A stretch of 64,000 bases of DNA from Novosphingobium malaysiense (GCF_000802225.1 NZ_JTDI01000003.1:868001-932000), one strand, 5' to 3'; positions 17,610-26,403 are shown, counted from the first letter of the stretch. Notes: a model not told the origin generated them from the sequence alone. A program made the numbers and translations.

Positions 17610-18546
17610 CTTGGTTCTCCGCAGCATAGGGCCGGATTTTCCAGTCGGAGGTATCGTGGGTCGCAAGCCCGACGGTTTCGGCATCATCTTCGGCAACGAT
17701 GGCGTCCCATTGCGCAGCCACCTCCTCGATGGTCAGTGAGGGAGACGAGATGCCCCGCGTGCGAGCGATAAAGGTTCGCTGCACGCTGCCGCCCACGGAA
17801 TCGATGCATTCGCCATTTGCCGGGCAGTCCTCGTGGCACAGCCAAGCCAGCGCCGGAGAGGCTAGTTCGGCCGGCAGGCTGGCCTGCGAATGCTGCAGCA
17901 AAGGAGAGTCCTCCTGCAGCATGGCCGAGACCATGCGGGTGAAGGCGCCCGGGCTCACGGCATTGACCTGGATGCCCCGGGCGCCCCCTTCGGCAGCGAG
18001 CGCGCGGGTAAGCGACCACAATCCGCCCTTGCTGGTGGCATAGGCGGCCTGGCTGGCAAACCCGGTCATCGCGGCAGACGTCGTGTTGACGATCCGGCCA
18101 TAGCCCTGCGTCTTGAAGTGCGGCCAGGCGGCCCGGCAGCAATGGTAGGCGCCCATGAGATTGATCTGGATGTGCCGCTCGAAGTCACGCGGGGTCATGA
18201 CGTCGAATGGCGCGCCGATCGAGATACCGGCGTTATTGACGAGGATGTCGATGCGGCCGAACGCCTCGATCGCCGTTTCGATGATCGCGGCGGCGCCTTC
18301 CCCGCTGGCAACCGTATCGGTGCTGGCAACCGCCCTGCCTCCCGCCTCGCGTATCTCCGCGGCAACCGCTTCTGCGCTCGCCCGGCCGGTGTAGCCTGGG
18401 GTATCGGGGTCGAAACCGATGTCATTCACCACCACGCAGGCACCGCGCTGCGCCAGCAGCATGGCGTGTGCGCGGCCGAGGCTGGGATTGCCCCCCGCGC
18501 CCGTCACCACGGCAACGCGTCCGTCGAACCGGAACTCACCGCCCAT
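17602..18546 (-). CDS. Short-chain dehydrogenase, HSD17B4-like type
   Basis: A 314-residue SDR, longer than classical members. The cofactor loop TGAGGNPSLGRAHA has an insertion seen in SDRs related to the dehydrogenase part of multifunctional beta-oxidation enzymes. NNAGI and the catalytic YATSK near residue 172 are present. About 60 extra C-terminal residues follow the core. An in-frame ATG three codons upstream (18555) is also possible. It is the first gene of the nine-gene operon and overlaps the P450 gene. The role is probably NAD(P)-linked oxidation of a hydroxy intermediate. Confidence 0.88.
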   Translation of the reverse strand: MGGEFRFDGRVAVVTGAGGNPSLGRAHAMLLAQRGACVVVNDIGFDPDTPGYTGRASAEAVAAEIREAGGRAVASTDTVASGEGAAAIIETAIEAFGRIDILVNNAGISIGAPFDVMTPRDFERHIQINLMGAYHCCRAAWPHFKTQGYGRIVNTTSAAMTGFASQAAYATSKGGLWSLTRALAAEGGARGIQVNAVSPGAFTRMVSAMLQEDSPLLQHSQASLPAELASPALAWLCHEDCPANGECIDSVGGSVQRTFIARTRGISSPSLTIEEVAAQWDAIVAEDDAETVGLATHDTSDWKIRPYAAENQDA

Positions 18547-18648
18547 GCGGATCACAGCCGAGGGTCATAGTAGAAAGAACGGATTGCAACGGCACCTCGC
18601 GAACGACTGATGCCCTTCGCGTATCATCCGCTCTCGCAGCCGCTCAAC

Positions 18649-18669
18649 CGGCTCGGACAGGCCGAGCCG
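18649..18669. terminator. Hairpin between the TetR gene and the SDR gene
   Basis: Perfect eight-base arms CGGCTCGG (18649-18656) and CCGAGCCG (18662-18669) with a five-base loop, located 40 bases beyond the TetR stop. No T-tract follows on the minus strand, so it may be a weak terminator or an RNA-stabilising stem. Confidence 0.35.
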
Positions 18670-18708
18670 AGCAATGCGAGAACATTGGGAGGCGGTGTTC
18701 CAGCCTGC

Positions 18709-19458
18709 TCAGACGTAGAAGCTGTCGGTCAGCCTGCCAGACGATCCGGCATGTTCGCGGCTGATGCGCAATTCACCGCGACTGACCGCACCCGTCATCA
18801 GCGTCTCGTAACCACTGCACAGGCGCTCGCGCAGCTCCTCGAATTCAAGATTACGGTCTGCCCACTCGACGCACGCTGCTCCCAGGAACAGCATGAGTTG
18901 TTCAGCCAGTCCGCGAGCACTGATGTCGCCGCGGATGACCCCGGCGCGCTGCTGCTCGAGCAGGAATCGGTGCAGCGTCTTCTGCTGCCTGTCGCGAAAG
19001 TCGTAGAATATCTGCCGCGAATCCGTGAAGTAGATGCGGCACACGTTGCGGCAGAACTCCGGATTGATGCGGATCGACGTCAGTTCGCGGTCCAGCATCG
19101 CCGCCGGCGCCTCCGGATCGAAAGGGTCCGGGGTGGCCGTCAGGTTCACGTAGATCGAATATTCGTGGATCGCCTCTGTGATCGCGAGATCGCGGGGCCC
19201 CACAAGGTTGTAGATGGTTTGCACGGCATGGCCCGACTGCTCGGCGATCCGGCGAACGGTCACGCCTTCCAGTCCCTCTTCCATCAGCAGGCGACGGATC
19301 GTGGCGAGAATTATCGAACGCCGCTGACGCTGATTATGTCCGGGCGAAGGGGCGCGGCTCTTGCCCTGGGCTGGCCGCCCGATCGGACGGCAAGGATCAA
19401 AGATCACGGGTAACGGCGTAGAAGCGATGGATTGTCCCGCCGCTGCATGGGTCTCCAT
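18709..19458 (-). CDS. TetR-family transcriptional regulator
   Basis: A 249-residue protein. Residues about 47-95 form the TetR DNA-binding domain (TVRRIAEQSGHAVQTIYN, with the usual Tyr at the end of the recognition helix). The remainder is an all-helical sensor domain. The N-terminal extension of about 45 residues is longer than usual, so translation may start further in. It diverges from the 323-residue crotonase gene across a 214-base gap and is followed on its own strand by the SDR-P450 operon. It is therefore a good candidate repressor of one or both. Confidence 0.87.
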   Translation of the reverse strand: METHAAAGQSIASTPLPVIFDPCRPIGRPAQGKSRAPSPGHNQRQRRSIILATIRRLLMEEGLEGVTVRRIAEQSGHAVQTIYNLVGPRDLAITEAIHEYSIYVNLTATPDPFDPEAPAAMLDRELTSIRINPEFCRNVCRIYFTDSRQIFYDFRDRQQKTLHRFLLEQQRAGVIRGDISARGLAEQLMLFLGAACVEWADRNLEFEELRERLCSGYETLMTGAVSRGELRISREHAGSSGRLTDSFYV

Positions 19459-19495
19459 AAGGCCTTCTCTCCTCCTCTCCGCGCGATGATTGTTC

Positions 19496-19603
19496 TTGTC
19501 TGGTCAAGCCGGGGCGCGTCGATCTGCAAAAGTCTGTCCGTCCGAGGGAATGTACGCAAGGGCATTGGCTGCACAGAACAAGACTCAGGTTCGTTCCAGA
19601 CAA
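19496..19603. promoter_or_regulatory. Divergent promoter region with separated inverted octamers
   Basis: TTGTCTGG at 19496-19503 and its exact reverse complement CCAGACAA at 19596-19603 lie in the divergent region between the TetR gene and the crotonase gene. Each copy lies on the side nearer one of the two genes, as expected for a regulator acting on both promoters. No consensus -35/-10 pair is evident. Confidence 0.25.
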
Positions 19604-19672
19604 TCGCGTTTGCGTCCCTCATACCATCTTCTAGCCCCCACAGCGAACCGTCATGGAAAGGGACAACGGCCG

Positions 19673-20644
19673 ATGGCGACCAGCACCGAACCGCGCCCGT
19701 CGGCCGAAGAAATCGTCCTTTACGAAAAGGATCCGGCCACCAAGATCGCGACGATCACCCTCAACCGGCCCGACGCGCTCAACGCGCCCACGATCGCGGC
19801 CCGCCAGCGGTTCGCCGATCTGGTCACGCGCGCCAATGTCGACGACGACGTTAAGGTGCTGATCGTGCGCGGTATCGGCAAGCATCTCGGCAGCGGCGCG
19901 GACCTTCCGGAGATGGACGGGATGTGGAACGAGGATCCCGACTATTCGTGCCTGCCCGAATTCCGCATCGGCGAGGAAGAGGACGTGAACTACCCACCCA
20001 AGGGTTCGTTCCGCTACCTCGCCAACATCACCAATCTCTATGCCAATTCCAATGCGGGGCTGCGCAGCCTGCAGGACTTCAAGAAGATCTCGATCGTCGA
20101 GTGCAAGGGCTATTGCTACGGCTGGCACTTCTACCAGTGCGCCGATGCCGACATCATCGTCTCGTCTGACGATGCGCTGTTCGGCCATTCGGCCTTCCGC
20201 TACGTCGGCTGGGCCGCGCGCATGTGGCAATGGGCGCTGATGATGGGCCTGCGCCCCTTCATGGAGATGGTCTTCACCGGCCGCCCCTTCACTGCCCAGG
20301 AGATGAAGGAACTCCACTTCGTCAATTCGGTTGTCCCGCGCGAGAAGCTGGAGGAGGAGACGATGAAATACGCCCTGGCCTGCGCCCGCAACCGTCCGGT
20401 CGACACCGTGGTCATGCAGAAGATGTTCTTCGAGGTCTTCAAGCAACAGCAGGGGGAATACATGGGCTCGATCATGGCCGGCTGGCTGGAATCGATGCTG
20501 CCCATGGTGAAGCCCGACGAAGACACCTCGATCGGGGTCGATGCCGAGACGTTCGAGAAGGGACTGGCAAACGCCGTCAAGGACAACGACCGCCAGTTCC
20601 CGCCCGACTGGCGCCTCAGCATGAAGGGCCGGAAGGAAACCTGA
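19673..20644 (+). CDS. Crotonase-superfamily (enoyl-CoA hydratase/isomerase-like) protein, atypical
   Basis: A 323-residue crotonase-fold protein, about 60 residues longer than usual. The N-terminal half has ITLNRPDALNAPT and an oxyanion-hole segment GSGADL. The second oxyanion loop is GYCYGWHF instead of the usual GxAxGGG. Neither of the usual crotonase catalytic glutamates is evident, and the C-terminal 60 residues are unusual. The substrate may still be a CoA ester. The ATG at 19673 follows GGAAAGGG; the open frame upstream to 19490 overlaps the promoter region. It is divergent from a TetR gene and converges on the OCH-like gene. Confidence 0.8.
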   Translation: MATSTEPRPSAEEIVLYEKDPATKIATITLNRPDALNAPTIAARQRFADLVTRANVDDDVKVLIVRGIGKHLGSGADLPEMDGMWNEDPDYSCLPEFRIGEEEDVNYPPKGSFRYLANITNLYANSNAGLRSLQDFKKISIVECKGYCYGWHFYQCADADIIVSSDDALFGHSAFRYVGWAARMWQWALMMGLRPFMEMVFTGRPFTAQEMKELHFVNSVVPREKLEEETMKYALACARNRPVDTVVMQKMFFEVFKQQQGEYMGSIMAGWLESMLPMVKPDEDTSIGVDAETFEKGLANAVKDNDRQFPPDWRLSMKGRKET

Positions 20645-20648
20645 CCGG

Positions 20649-21416
20649 CTACTTCGGATAGGAAACCAGCGTCGCCAGCGCCTCGTGGGCAAGGCCGCTT
20701 GCCAGTTCATCCTGCATCCGCCGGCGCAGTTCGCGCACGAGCAGCGCGCGCGTGTACCGGAGCGCGCCCATCGGTGCTGCAGCAATCTTCTGCGCTAGCG
20801 TGCGGGCCCGGGGGAGCAGGTCTTCGCCCGGCAGCACTTCGGCCACGACCCCGAGCCGCTGCGCCTCCTGCGCGCCGATGCGTTCGCCCGTCAGCAGGAA
20901 GTACCGCCCGCGATTGGGGCCCAGCAGCATCGGCCAGACGACATGGACGCCGTCTCCGGGGACCGTGCCGTTCGGAAAGTGCGCGAGATCGGCGAATTCC
21001 GCGCTCTCGGCAGCCAGCACGATGTCACATAGAACCGCGAGTTCCGCATGGATCAACGCAGGCCCGTTGACGGCCGCGATCATCGGCACCGGGATCGCCA
21101 GCAGGTTCTGCAGCAAGCTGTTGCCCTCGTCGTAGATGCGCGGCCACATCGAAGCGAGATCGGGTTCGGGAAACGCAAAGGCAGGATCGAACCCGGCAAG
21201 GAAGCTGTCGCCCGTACCGGTGAGGATCACCACGCGGTTCTCCGGATCGCGCGCCACGTCCAGAAAGGCATCGCCCAGTTCGGCGTGCAGGCAATCGGGC
21301 GAAGAGCCCCACTTGGCAGGTCCGCCGCGCGTATGGATCGTCATTTCCAGCACGCCGCCTTCGCGGGACATGGCAATGCCGGAGTACTTCTCGCCGTAGT
21401 CTGCAAACGCCGTCAT
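20649..21416 (-). CDS. 6-oxocamphor-hydrolase-like beta-diketone hydrolase (crotonase fold)
   Basis: A 255-residue crotonase-fold protein. The middle and C-terminal sequence resembles, from memory, 6-oxocamphor hydrolase of Rhodococcus: [30 protein letters not shown] and GLAHEAL. The three catalytic residues of that enzyme (His122, His145, Asp154) correspond here to His123, His146 and Asp155, a constant one-residue shift. That family breaks a C-C bond in a cyclic 1,3-diketone by retro-Claisen reaction without CoA. The start overlaps the CoA-transferase stop (ATGA), so the two are co-translated. It probably opens a ring before CoA activation. Confidence 0.82.
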   Translation of the reverse strand: MTAFADYGEKYSGIAMSREGGVLEMTIHTRGGPAKWGSSPDCLHAELGDAFLDVARDPENRVVILTGTGDSFLAGFDPAFAFPEPDLASMWPRIYDEGNSLLQNLLAIPVPMIAAVNGPALIHAELAVLCDIVLAAESAEFADLAHFPNGTVPGDGVHVVWPMLLGPNRGRYFLLTGERIGAQEAQRLGVVAEVLPGEDLLPRARTLAQKIAAAPMGALRYTRALLVRELRRRMQDELASGLAHEALATLVSYPK

Positions 21417-22636
21417 GCGATGGCTCCCTTGGCCTTCAGACCTTCGATCTCCTCCCATTCCAGCCCCAGCTCCATCAGGAACATCTCGGTATGTTCGGAG
21501 GCCTGCGGCGCGCGCGTGGTCTGCACCGGCGCATGGTCGAACTGGACCGGATTGCGGATCAGCCGGATCGGTTCGCCCCCCGATCCCTCGACCTCGACGA
21601 TCGTGTCGTTTGCCAGGGTCTGATCGTCCGTCACGACGTCCGTCTGGCTCTGCGCAGGTGCCCATTGCCCTTTCAGCGACTTCAGGTGCTCACGCCAGTA
21701 GGCAAAAGGTTTGGACGCGATGGCTTCGGTCACCATGGCTCCGGCCGCTTCCCAGTTCGCCATCAGGTCCGACACTTCGGCGAAGCGCGGATCATCCGCC
21801 GCTTCTGCCAAGCCCAGATGCTCGAAGGTGTCGCGGATGTAGGGGCCCGGCGTGATCATGCACAAGTTGATCGTTCCGCCGTCGGAGGTGCGGAAATTGC
21901 CCATGAACGGATTGCCCGGCGTCGGCCCCGAACCGGGGTAGGGAGAGCGCAGCTGCGCACCGGTTTCCATCGTCAGGCTGAGGCTGGAAGCCATGGCCCA
22001 GGCCGCCGTGCCCATCAGCGATACATCGACTTCGCTCGCTTTCCCCGTCCGTTCGCGGTGTAGCAGGGCCGCGGCAATGCCGCCGGCGATGTTCATTCCG
22101 CCAATGGTATCGCCGAAAGCGGGAATGCCCTGCGCCATCACGCTCGGCAGTTCTTCAGGCGTCAGCGCAAAGCCGATCCCGCCGCGGTTCCAGAATGCCG
22201 TGCTGTCGAACCCGCCGAGCCGCCGTTCGGGCCCCTTGTCGCCAAAAGCACTGCCGCGCGCGTAGATGATGTCGGGATTGACCGCGCGGATATGCTCGAC
22301 GTCGATCTGCAGCTTCTGCCGCACGTCGGGGAGGTAGTTGGTGAGGAACACGTCGGCGGTGCGGGCGATACGGTAGATGAGTTCGCGCCCCTCCTCGCTG
22401 GAGACATCGACGCCGACGCTGCGCTTGCCGCGGTTGGGGTGCTCCATCACCGTGTTGCGGTCGGGCGAGACCGGCACACTGCCCACGCGCAGGAAACCAC
22501 GCTGGGCATCGCCGCGCACCGGGTGCTCTATCTTGATCACGTCCGCCCCCCAGTCGGCCATGACCGCCCCTGCTGCCGGCACGAACGTGTATTGCGCCAC
22601 TTCGAGGACGCGAATGCCCTCCATCACCCGTGTCAT
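21413..22636 (-). CDS. Class III CoA-transferase (CaiB/BaiF family)
   Basis: A 407-residue CoA-transferase. The N-terminus [19 protein letters not shown] and the following [13 protein letters not shown] are hallmark family sequence. [11 protein letters not shown] and [12 protein letters not shown] follow in the expected order. It would move CoA between acyl donors and a carboxylic acid. GGGAG six bases upstream supports the ATG at 22636; the frame is open further upstream into the LysR gene without being coding. It is co-translated with the OCH-like hydrolase, which would supply a keto-acid substrate. The LysR regulator gene diverges from it. Confidence 0.92.
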   Translation of the reverse strand: MTRVMEGIRVLEVAQYTFVPAAGAVMADWGADVIKIEHPVRGDAQRGFLRVGSVPVSPDRNTVMEHPNRGKRSVGVDVSSEEGRELIYRIARTADVFLTNYLPDVRQKLQIDVEHIRAVNPDIIYARGSAFGDKGPERRLGGFDSTAFWNRGGIGFALTPEELPSVMAQGIPAFGDTIGGMNIAGGIAAALLHRERTGKASEVDVSLMGTAAWAMASSLSLTMETGAQLRSPYPGSGPTPGNPFMGNFRTSDGGTINLCMITPGPYIRDTFEHLGLAEAADDPRFAEVSDLMANWEAAGAMVTEAIASKPFAYWREHLKSLKGQWAPAQSQTDVVTDDQTLANDTIVEVEGSGGEPIRLIRNPVQFDHAPVQTTRAPQASEHTEMFLMELGLEWEEIEGLKAKGAIA

Positions 22637-22753
22637 CCTGATCTCCCGCTTGTCTGTCCTGCAGGCGCGCGAAAGGCGCCCGTATTTCCGATCCTGTCCT
22701 AGTTGGACCACCTCGGCATCGACAATGTCAAAATCATGCACCACATATACGAT

Positions 22754-22763
22754 AGTTCTATAG
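22754..22763. promoter_or_regulatory. Candidate LysR-regulator site, copy 1
   Basis: AGTTCTATAG lies 14 bases before the lysR start in the 141-base divergent region. The 9-mer AGTTCTATA recurs in reverse complement at 23698-23706, and a variant with one inserted base is at 23759-23770. It is read as a half-site of the neighbouring LysR protein; this is inference. Confidence 0.35.
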
Positions 22764-22777
22764 GCTAGAGGATCACG

Positions 22778-23716
22778 ATGGATATCCGCCGCTTGCGCTA
22801 TTTCCTGCAGGTCGCCGAGTTCGGCTCGCTCAACGCGACGGCCGAACAGGTAAACCTCAGCCAGCCTTCGCTGAGCCGTCAGATCCGGCTGCTCGAGGAG
22901 GAACTGGGCGTCTCTCTCTTCACCCGCCGACGCGACGGCATGGTCCTGAGCCGCGACGGCCTCGAACTGCGCACACGCATCCTCGGCCCACTGCGCCAGC
23001 TCGAAATGGCGCTGGACGACATCAAGTCGCATTCCAGCCAGATCGGCGGCAGTGTCGCATTCGGCATGCCTTCCAGCGCGATCGATGCCCTGGCCAGTTC
23101 GCTGGCGAAGCGCGCGGAGGCCTTTCCCAACATGGCGCTGCACATCGTCGAGGGCTCGGCCGGAAAGATGCTCAAGTCGCTCGAACGCGGCGAGATCGAT
23201 ATCGCGCTGCTCAACGCGCCGCCGTCGGACACCAAGTGGCGCTGCGAAATCGAGGATCTGTTTATCGAGGAGCTGGTGCTTGGCGGCGCCGCCGGATCGG
23301 GCCTGTCACCGGATCAGCCCGTAAGCGTAGAGGAACTCGCGCAACTGCCGTTGATCCTCCCGAGCCCGCCCAATCATCCGCCGCCGATCCGCACACTGGT
23401 CGACATCCTCTCCGGCCTGACGGGCGGCAAGTGCAAGTTCCCGCAGTACGCCGACTCGTTCCAGCTCACGAAGTCCTATGTCGAAGCCGGTATCGGCTAT
23501 TCGATCTTTCCCTATTCGGCGGTTTTGCACGAGGCCGAAAAGGGAACGCTGGTCTATGCCCCGATCACCGGCCACCGGCTTACCCGGCACGTCGTCCTTG
23601 GCACCTATCCCGGCGGCCAATACCCGCGCGCGCTCGAGCGGGTGAAAGACATGGTCAGGGCCGAGGCCGTGGATCTAGCCGAGAGGAACCCCTCGCATAT
23701 AGAACTGCAGTTCTGA
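22778..23716 (+). CDS. LysR-family transcriptional regulator
   Basis: A 312-residue LysR protein. Residues 1-60 form the winged helix-turn-helix ([18 protein letters not shown], then [18 protein letters not shown]). The rest is the periplasmic-binding-protein-like effector domain. It diverges from the CoA-transferase/OCH-like pair and is followed, after 164 bases, by the Amidohydro_2 gene on its own strand. Shared sequence motifs in both flanking regions suggest that it controls both units. LysR activators usually sense a pathway intermediate; which one is unknown. Confidence 0.94.
   Translation: MDIRRLRYFLQVAEFGSLNATAEQVNLSQPSLSRQIRLLEEELGVSLFTRRRDGMVLSRDGLELRTRILGPLRQLEMALDDIKSHSSQIGGSVAFGMPSSAIDALASSLAKRAEAFPNMALHIVEGSAGKMLKSLERGEIDIALLNAPPSDTKWRCEIEDLFIEELVLGGAAGSGLSPDQPVSVEELAQLPLILPSPPNHPPPIRTLVDILSGLTGGKCKFPQYADSFQLTKSYVEAGIGYSIFPYSAVLHEAEKGTLVYAPITGHRLTRHVVLGTYPGGQYPRALERVKDMVRAEAVDLAERNPSHIELQF
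23697..23714. promoter_or_regulatory. Candidate LysR-regulator site, copy 2, with 14-base palindrome
   Basis: ATATAGAACT overlaps a perfect palindrome AGAACTGCAGTTCT (23701-23714) covering the lysR stop. The site is about 170 bases before the Amidohydro_2 start. It shares nine bases with copy 1 in reverse complement. The palindrome would suit a dimeric regulator. Confidence 0.35.
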
Positions 23717-23758
23717 TCCGACTGGCTGGGCTTGTCAGGCAAGAGTCTATTCTATTCA

Positions 23759-23770
23759 AGTTCTCTATAG
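23759..23770. promoter_or_regulatory. Candidate LysR-regulator site, copy 3
   Basis: AGTTCTCTATAG matches copy 1 apart from one inserted base. It lies about 110 bases before the Amidohydro_2 gene. No clear -35/-10 pair with normal spacing was found nearby. Confidence 0.28.
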
Positions 23771-23880
23771 CACTGTCTTCTAATTGCATTGGCGCGCCGC
23801 CTTCCGGCCCGGTAGCCAGAATGCACGCCGGGCGCCGCGCTTGCCGATGCCCCGGACAGACCTGCGAGAGGAGAGCTATC

Positions 23881-25149
23881 ATGGCCGATGCCGATGCGAA
23901 GGAACTTGCCGAAACCGCGAAGATGTACTGGGCTGCCGAAGGCTACACCCCGGGCGGTACGATCCGCGAAGTCGATTACTCCACCCAGAACGGCGGCCTT
24001 CATCCGCTGCTCGAAGGGATCAAGATCGTCGACTGCGACACCCACTTCACCGAAGCGCCCGACCTCTTCACGTCGCGCGCACCCGCCAAGTACAAGGACA
24101 AGGTCCCCTACCTGCGCCGCGACACGGATGGCGTCGACCGCTGGTACATCGGCGAGCGTAACTGCGGCTCCACCGGTGGCAACGTGATCCGCAAGGACTA
24201 CAACAAGCTGCTCGGCAAACTGGCGTTCCCCACGCTCGAGGAGTCCTTTCCCGGCGCCTATCAGGTAAAGCCGCGCCTCAAGATCATGGACGACATGGGC
24301 GTGTGGGCGCACATCTGTTTCCAGAATTCGGGCGTCACCCAGCCGGGCATGCTGATGTCGCTGGGCGACAACGATCTGGCGATCGACATCCTGCGCATCT
24401 TCAACGACGCCTCGATGGAGTATCAGGAGGAATCCGGCCAGCGGATCTTCAACATGGCCCACCTGCCCTACTGGGACAAAGCCGCCATGAATGCCGAGGC
24501 GCGCCGCTGCATCGACCGCGGGATGAAGGGCTTCGTCCTGCCGGACAAGCCCGAGATGTTCGGCATTCCCGGCTACATGACCGACCACTGGGCCGATGTG
24601 CTGGAGATGTGCAACGAGACCGGCATGTCGATCAACTTCCACATCAACGCCGCGATCGATCCGGGCACGGTGATCTGGGACGGCTTCACCTTCCAGAAGC
24701 GCCTGACGATCCAGCCGATCATGCACTCGCTGGCCTGCGCCGCGACGCTGGGGAACTGGATGGTCTCCGGCCTGCTCGATCGCTATCCCAAGTTAAAGAT
24801 CGGCCTGATCGAGGCGGGCATGGGCTGGGTGCCCTTCGCGCTGGAAATGCTCGAACACCAGTTCGACGAGATGCTGCCCGATCCGGCCAGCCTGCCCGAC
24901 AAGCGCCCCTGGGAATACTTCCGCTCGAACTTCTGGACCACCTTCTGGTTCGAAAAGCTCGGCCCCAAGACCCAGATCGACGTCGTCGGTGCCGACAATA
25001 TCCTGTTCGAGACCGACTTCCCGCATCCCACGTCCCTGTACCCCGACGTGCAATCGCACATCGTCGAGGCCTTGGGAGATCAGCCCTTCGAGGTTCGCAA
25101 GAAGATCCTGCAGGACAACCCTGCACGGCTGTACAATCTGGCTCTCTGA
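23881..25149 (+). CDS. Amidohydro_2-family metal-dependent hydrolase/decarboxylase
   Basis: A 422-residue protein of the ACMSD/resorcylate-decarboxylase-like group (Amidohydro_2). VDCDTHFTEAPD near residue 50 carries the first metal ligands. NFHINAA in the middle gives the next His, and ETDFPHPTS near residue 375 gives the catalytic Asp. A first 45 residues rich in charged residues precede the barrel. The ATG at 23881 follows GAGAGGAG. Members either decarboxylate aromatic acids or hydrolyse C-C or amide bonds. Its place beside the LysR, CoA-transferase and OCH-like genes suggests a step in the same breakdown pathway. Confidence 0.87.
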   Translation: MADADAKELAETAKMYWAAEGYTPGGTIREVDYSTQNGGLHPLLEGIKIVDCDTHFTEAPDLFTSRAPAKYKDKVPYLRRDTDGVDRWYIGERNCGSTGGNVIRKDYNKLLGKLAFPTLEESFPGAYQVKPRLKIMDDMGVWAHICFQNSGVTQPGMLMSLGDNDLAIDILRIFNDASMEYQEESGQRIFNMAHLPYWDKAAMNAEARRCIDRGMKGFVLPDKPEMFGIPGYMTDHWADVLEMCNETGMSINFHINAAIDPGTVIWDGFTFQKRLTIQPIMHSLACAATLGNWMVSGLLDRYPKLKIGLIEAGMGWVPFALEMLEHQFDEMLPDPASLPDKRPWEYFRSNFWTTFWFEKLGPKTQIDVVGADNILFETDFPHPTSLYPDVQSHIVEALGDQPFEVRKKILQDNPARLYNLAL

Positions 25150-25161
25150 GCCCTTGGGATA

Positions 25162-25205
25162 GGGTCCCGTGGACGCTTTGCCAGAGGCCAGCGTCCACGG
25201 GACCC
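25162..25205. terminator. Strong 16-bp hairpin between convergent genes
   Basis: GGGTCCCGTGGACGCT (25162-25177) pairs perfectly with AGCGTCCACGGGACCC (25190-25205), with a 12-base loop. It lies 12 bases after the Amidohydro_2 stop and 62 bases beyond the Crp-type gene stop, so it could serve both. No T-tract follows on either side. Confidence 0.6.
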
Positions 25206-25266
25206 ACAGTTTCGCCGGTATCGGGAAAATCAGAGTTGCCGACGATACGCCTCGGCTCCGACAAGC

Positions 25267-26043
25267 CTATCTTCGCCTGCGCCCGTCGCTGTACCATTGA
25301 TAGTCGATCTGGTCCGCGAACCTGTTTCGATCGAGAATGCAGAAGTAGCCACGCCGCCGCCTGATGCACCGGTCTCGCTCGAGTTGGCGGACTACGCGGT
25401 TTACGTGGACCTGGGTCAGACCGAGCAGGTCTCCCATTTCCTCCTGGGTCAACGGTAGCGGGACCCAGCCGTCGTGCTGAAGCGAATGAGACCATTCGTC
25501 TTCAAGGTCGAGCAGAAGATTGATCACTCGAACGGTGGCAGGTTGCGCGATCAGGTTTCGCGTTCTTTGCGAACGGCGCAGTTCGCGGGCGACCTCCATG
25601 CGCCGCAGGGCATTGTTGAGCAGGTGCGATTCCGACAACACCTCGTGAAAAATATTGAAATCGAGAGCGGAGATCTGCGTGCCCGCCTTGAAGTTGATGT
25701 TGAGTTGCGCATCGCTGCTGTCGCTGCGACGCCAGTTACAGATGGCGCCCGGCCCGAACACGTCACCGATATACCGTCGTCCCGAAGACAGGATCAGAAA
25801 GTTATAGGCGCACCCCTGATCCACGATGTAGATGTCGTTGGCACGTGCAGCCTCCGACCAGATCGGCTGATCAGAGGAATACCGCCGCGTACCTTTGAGC
25901 GCTTCACTCAAGTCGAGCCCGGATGCATTGCGCGACGTTGCCGTAACCCGCCTGCAAAATGCATGCAGACGCTCCGTACTACGGGAGGTCTGCCTCACTT
26001 CAGCGTTCCTTCGGGCTAACTGCGTCTTCATCATACAATTCAA
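25267..26043 (-). CDS. Crp/Fnr-family transcriptional regulator
   Basis: A 258-residue protein. Residues about 50-160 form a cyclic-nucleotide-binding-like beta barrel (RRYIGDVFGPGAICNW). The C-terminal winged helix has LTQEEMGDLLGLTQVHVNRV near residue 200, the Crp recognition-helix region. The barrel lacks the GE...RSA phosphate-binding signature of cAMP-binding Crp, and there is no FNR-type Cys cluster at the N-terminus. It thus resembles the many alphaproteobacterial Crp-like proteins with unknown ligand. Met codons at 26034 and 26031 also follow the chosen start. It is read away from the small helical gene with an AT-richer gap between. Confidence 0.87.
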   Translation of the reverse strand: MNCMMKTQLARRNAEVRQTSRSTERLHAFCRRVTATSRNASGLDLSEALKGTRRYSSDQPIWSEAARANDIYIVDQGCAYNFLILSSGRRYIGDVFGPGAICNWRRSDSSDAQLNINFKAGTQISALDFNIFHEVLSESHLLNNALRRMEVARELRRSQRTRNLIAQPATVRVINLLLDLEDEWSHSLQHDGWVPLPLTQEEMGDLLGLTQVHVNRVVRQLERDRCIRRRRGYFCILDRNRFADQIDYQWYSDGRRRR

Positions 26044-26202
26044 CGCGCGAATTCGCTTAAAGTGCCATTAACGTGAAATGTAATGCTCCCTCACCCAAGC
26101 ACCCGAAATATTACTGATTAACGGTATGCTGGGACGGCAATCATAGTCTCGCAATACAACGGAAAAGAAACAGGTAACGTACCGCGCCTAAAAAACCATC
26201 AC

Positions 26203-26403
26203 TCACAGCGCAATTGCTCCTCTTGCAAGTGCCAGAGCCTGATCGCGCTTCGGCGGCGGCATTCGGCGTAGATGCGCAGCCAATTCCAATTCGTAAAGTC
26301 GTGCAAGTTGCACATAGAATTCCGCTGCCTCGTCGTTTTGCGCCGAAGTCGCCTTTGCCTTTGCTTCCTCGATCTTTTCGCGACAATGCCGGATCGTATC
26401 CAT
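26203..26403 (-). CDS. Small helical protein, 66 residues, unknown
   Basis: A short charged, strongly helical protein (CREKIEEAKAKATSAQNDEA, then YVQLARLYELELAAHLRR). It has no membrane segment. GAGGAGG nine bases before the ATG is a strong ribosome binding site. Longer frames through the same region extend into the promoter and are not preferred. A mirror-image GGAAC-N17-GTTCC site 145 bases upstream fits a general-stress promoter on this strand. No family is recognised; similar short Ala/Glu/Leu-rich proteins are common in sphingomonads. Confidence 0.6.
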   Translation of the reverse strand: MDTIRHCREKIEEAKAKATSAQNDEAAEFYVQLARLYELELAAHLRRMPPPKRDQALALARGAIAL

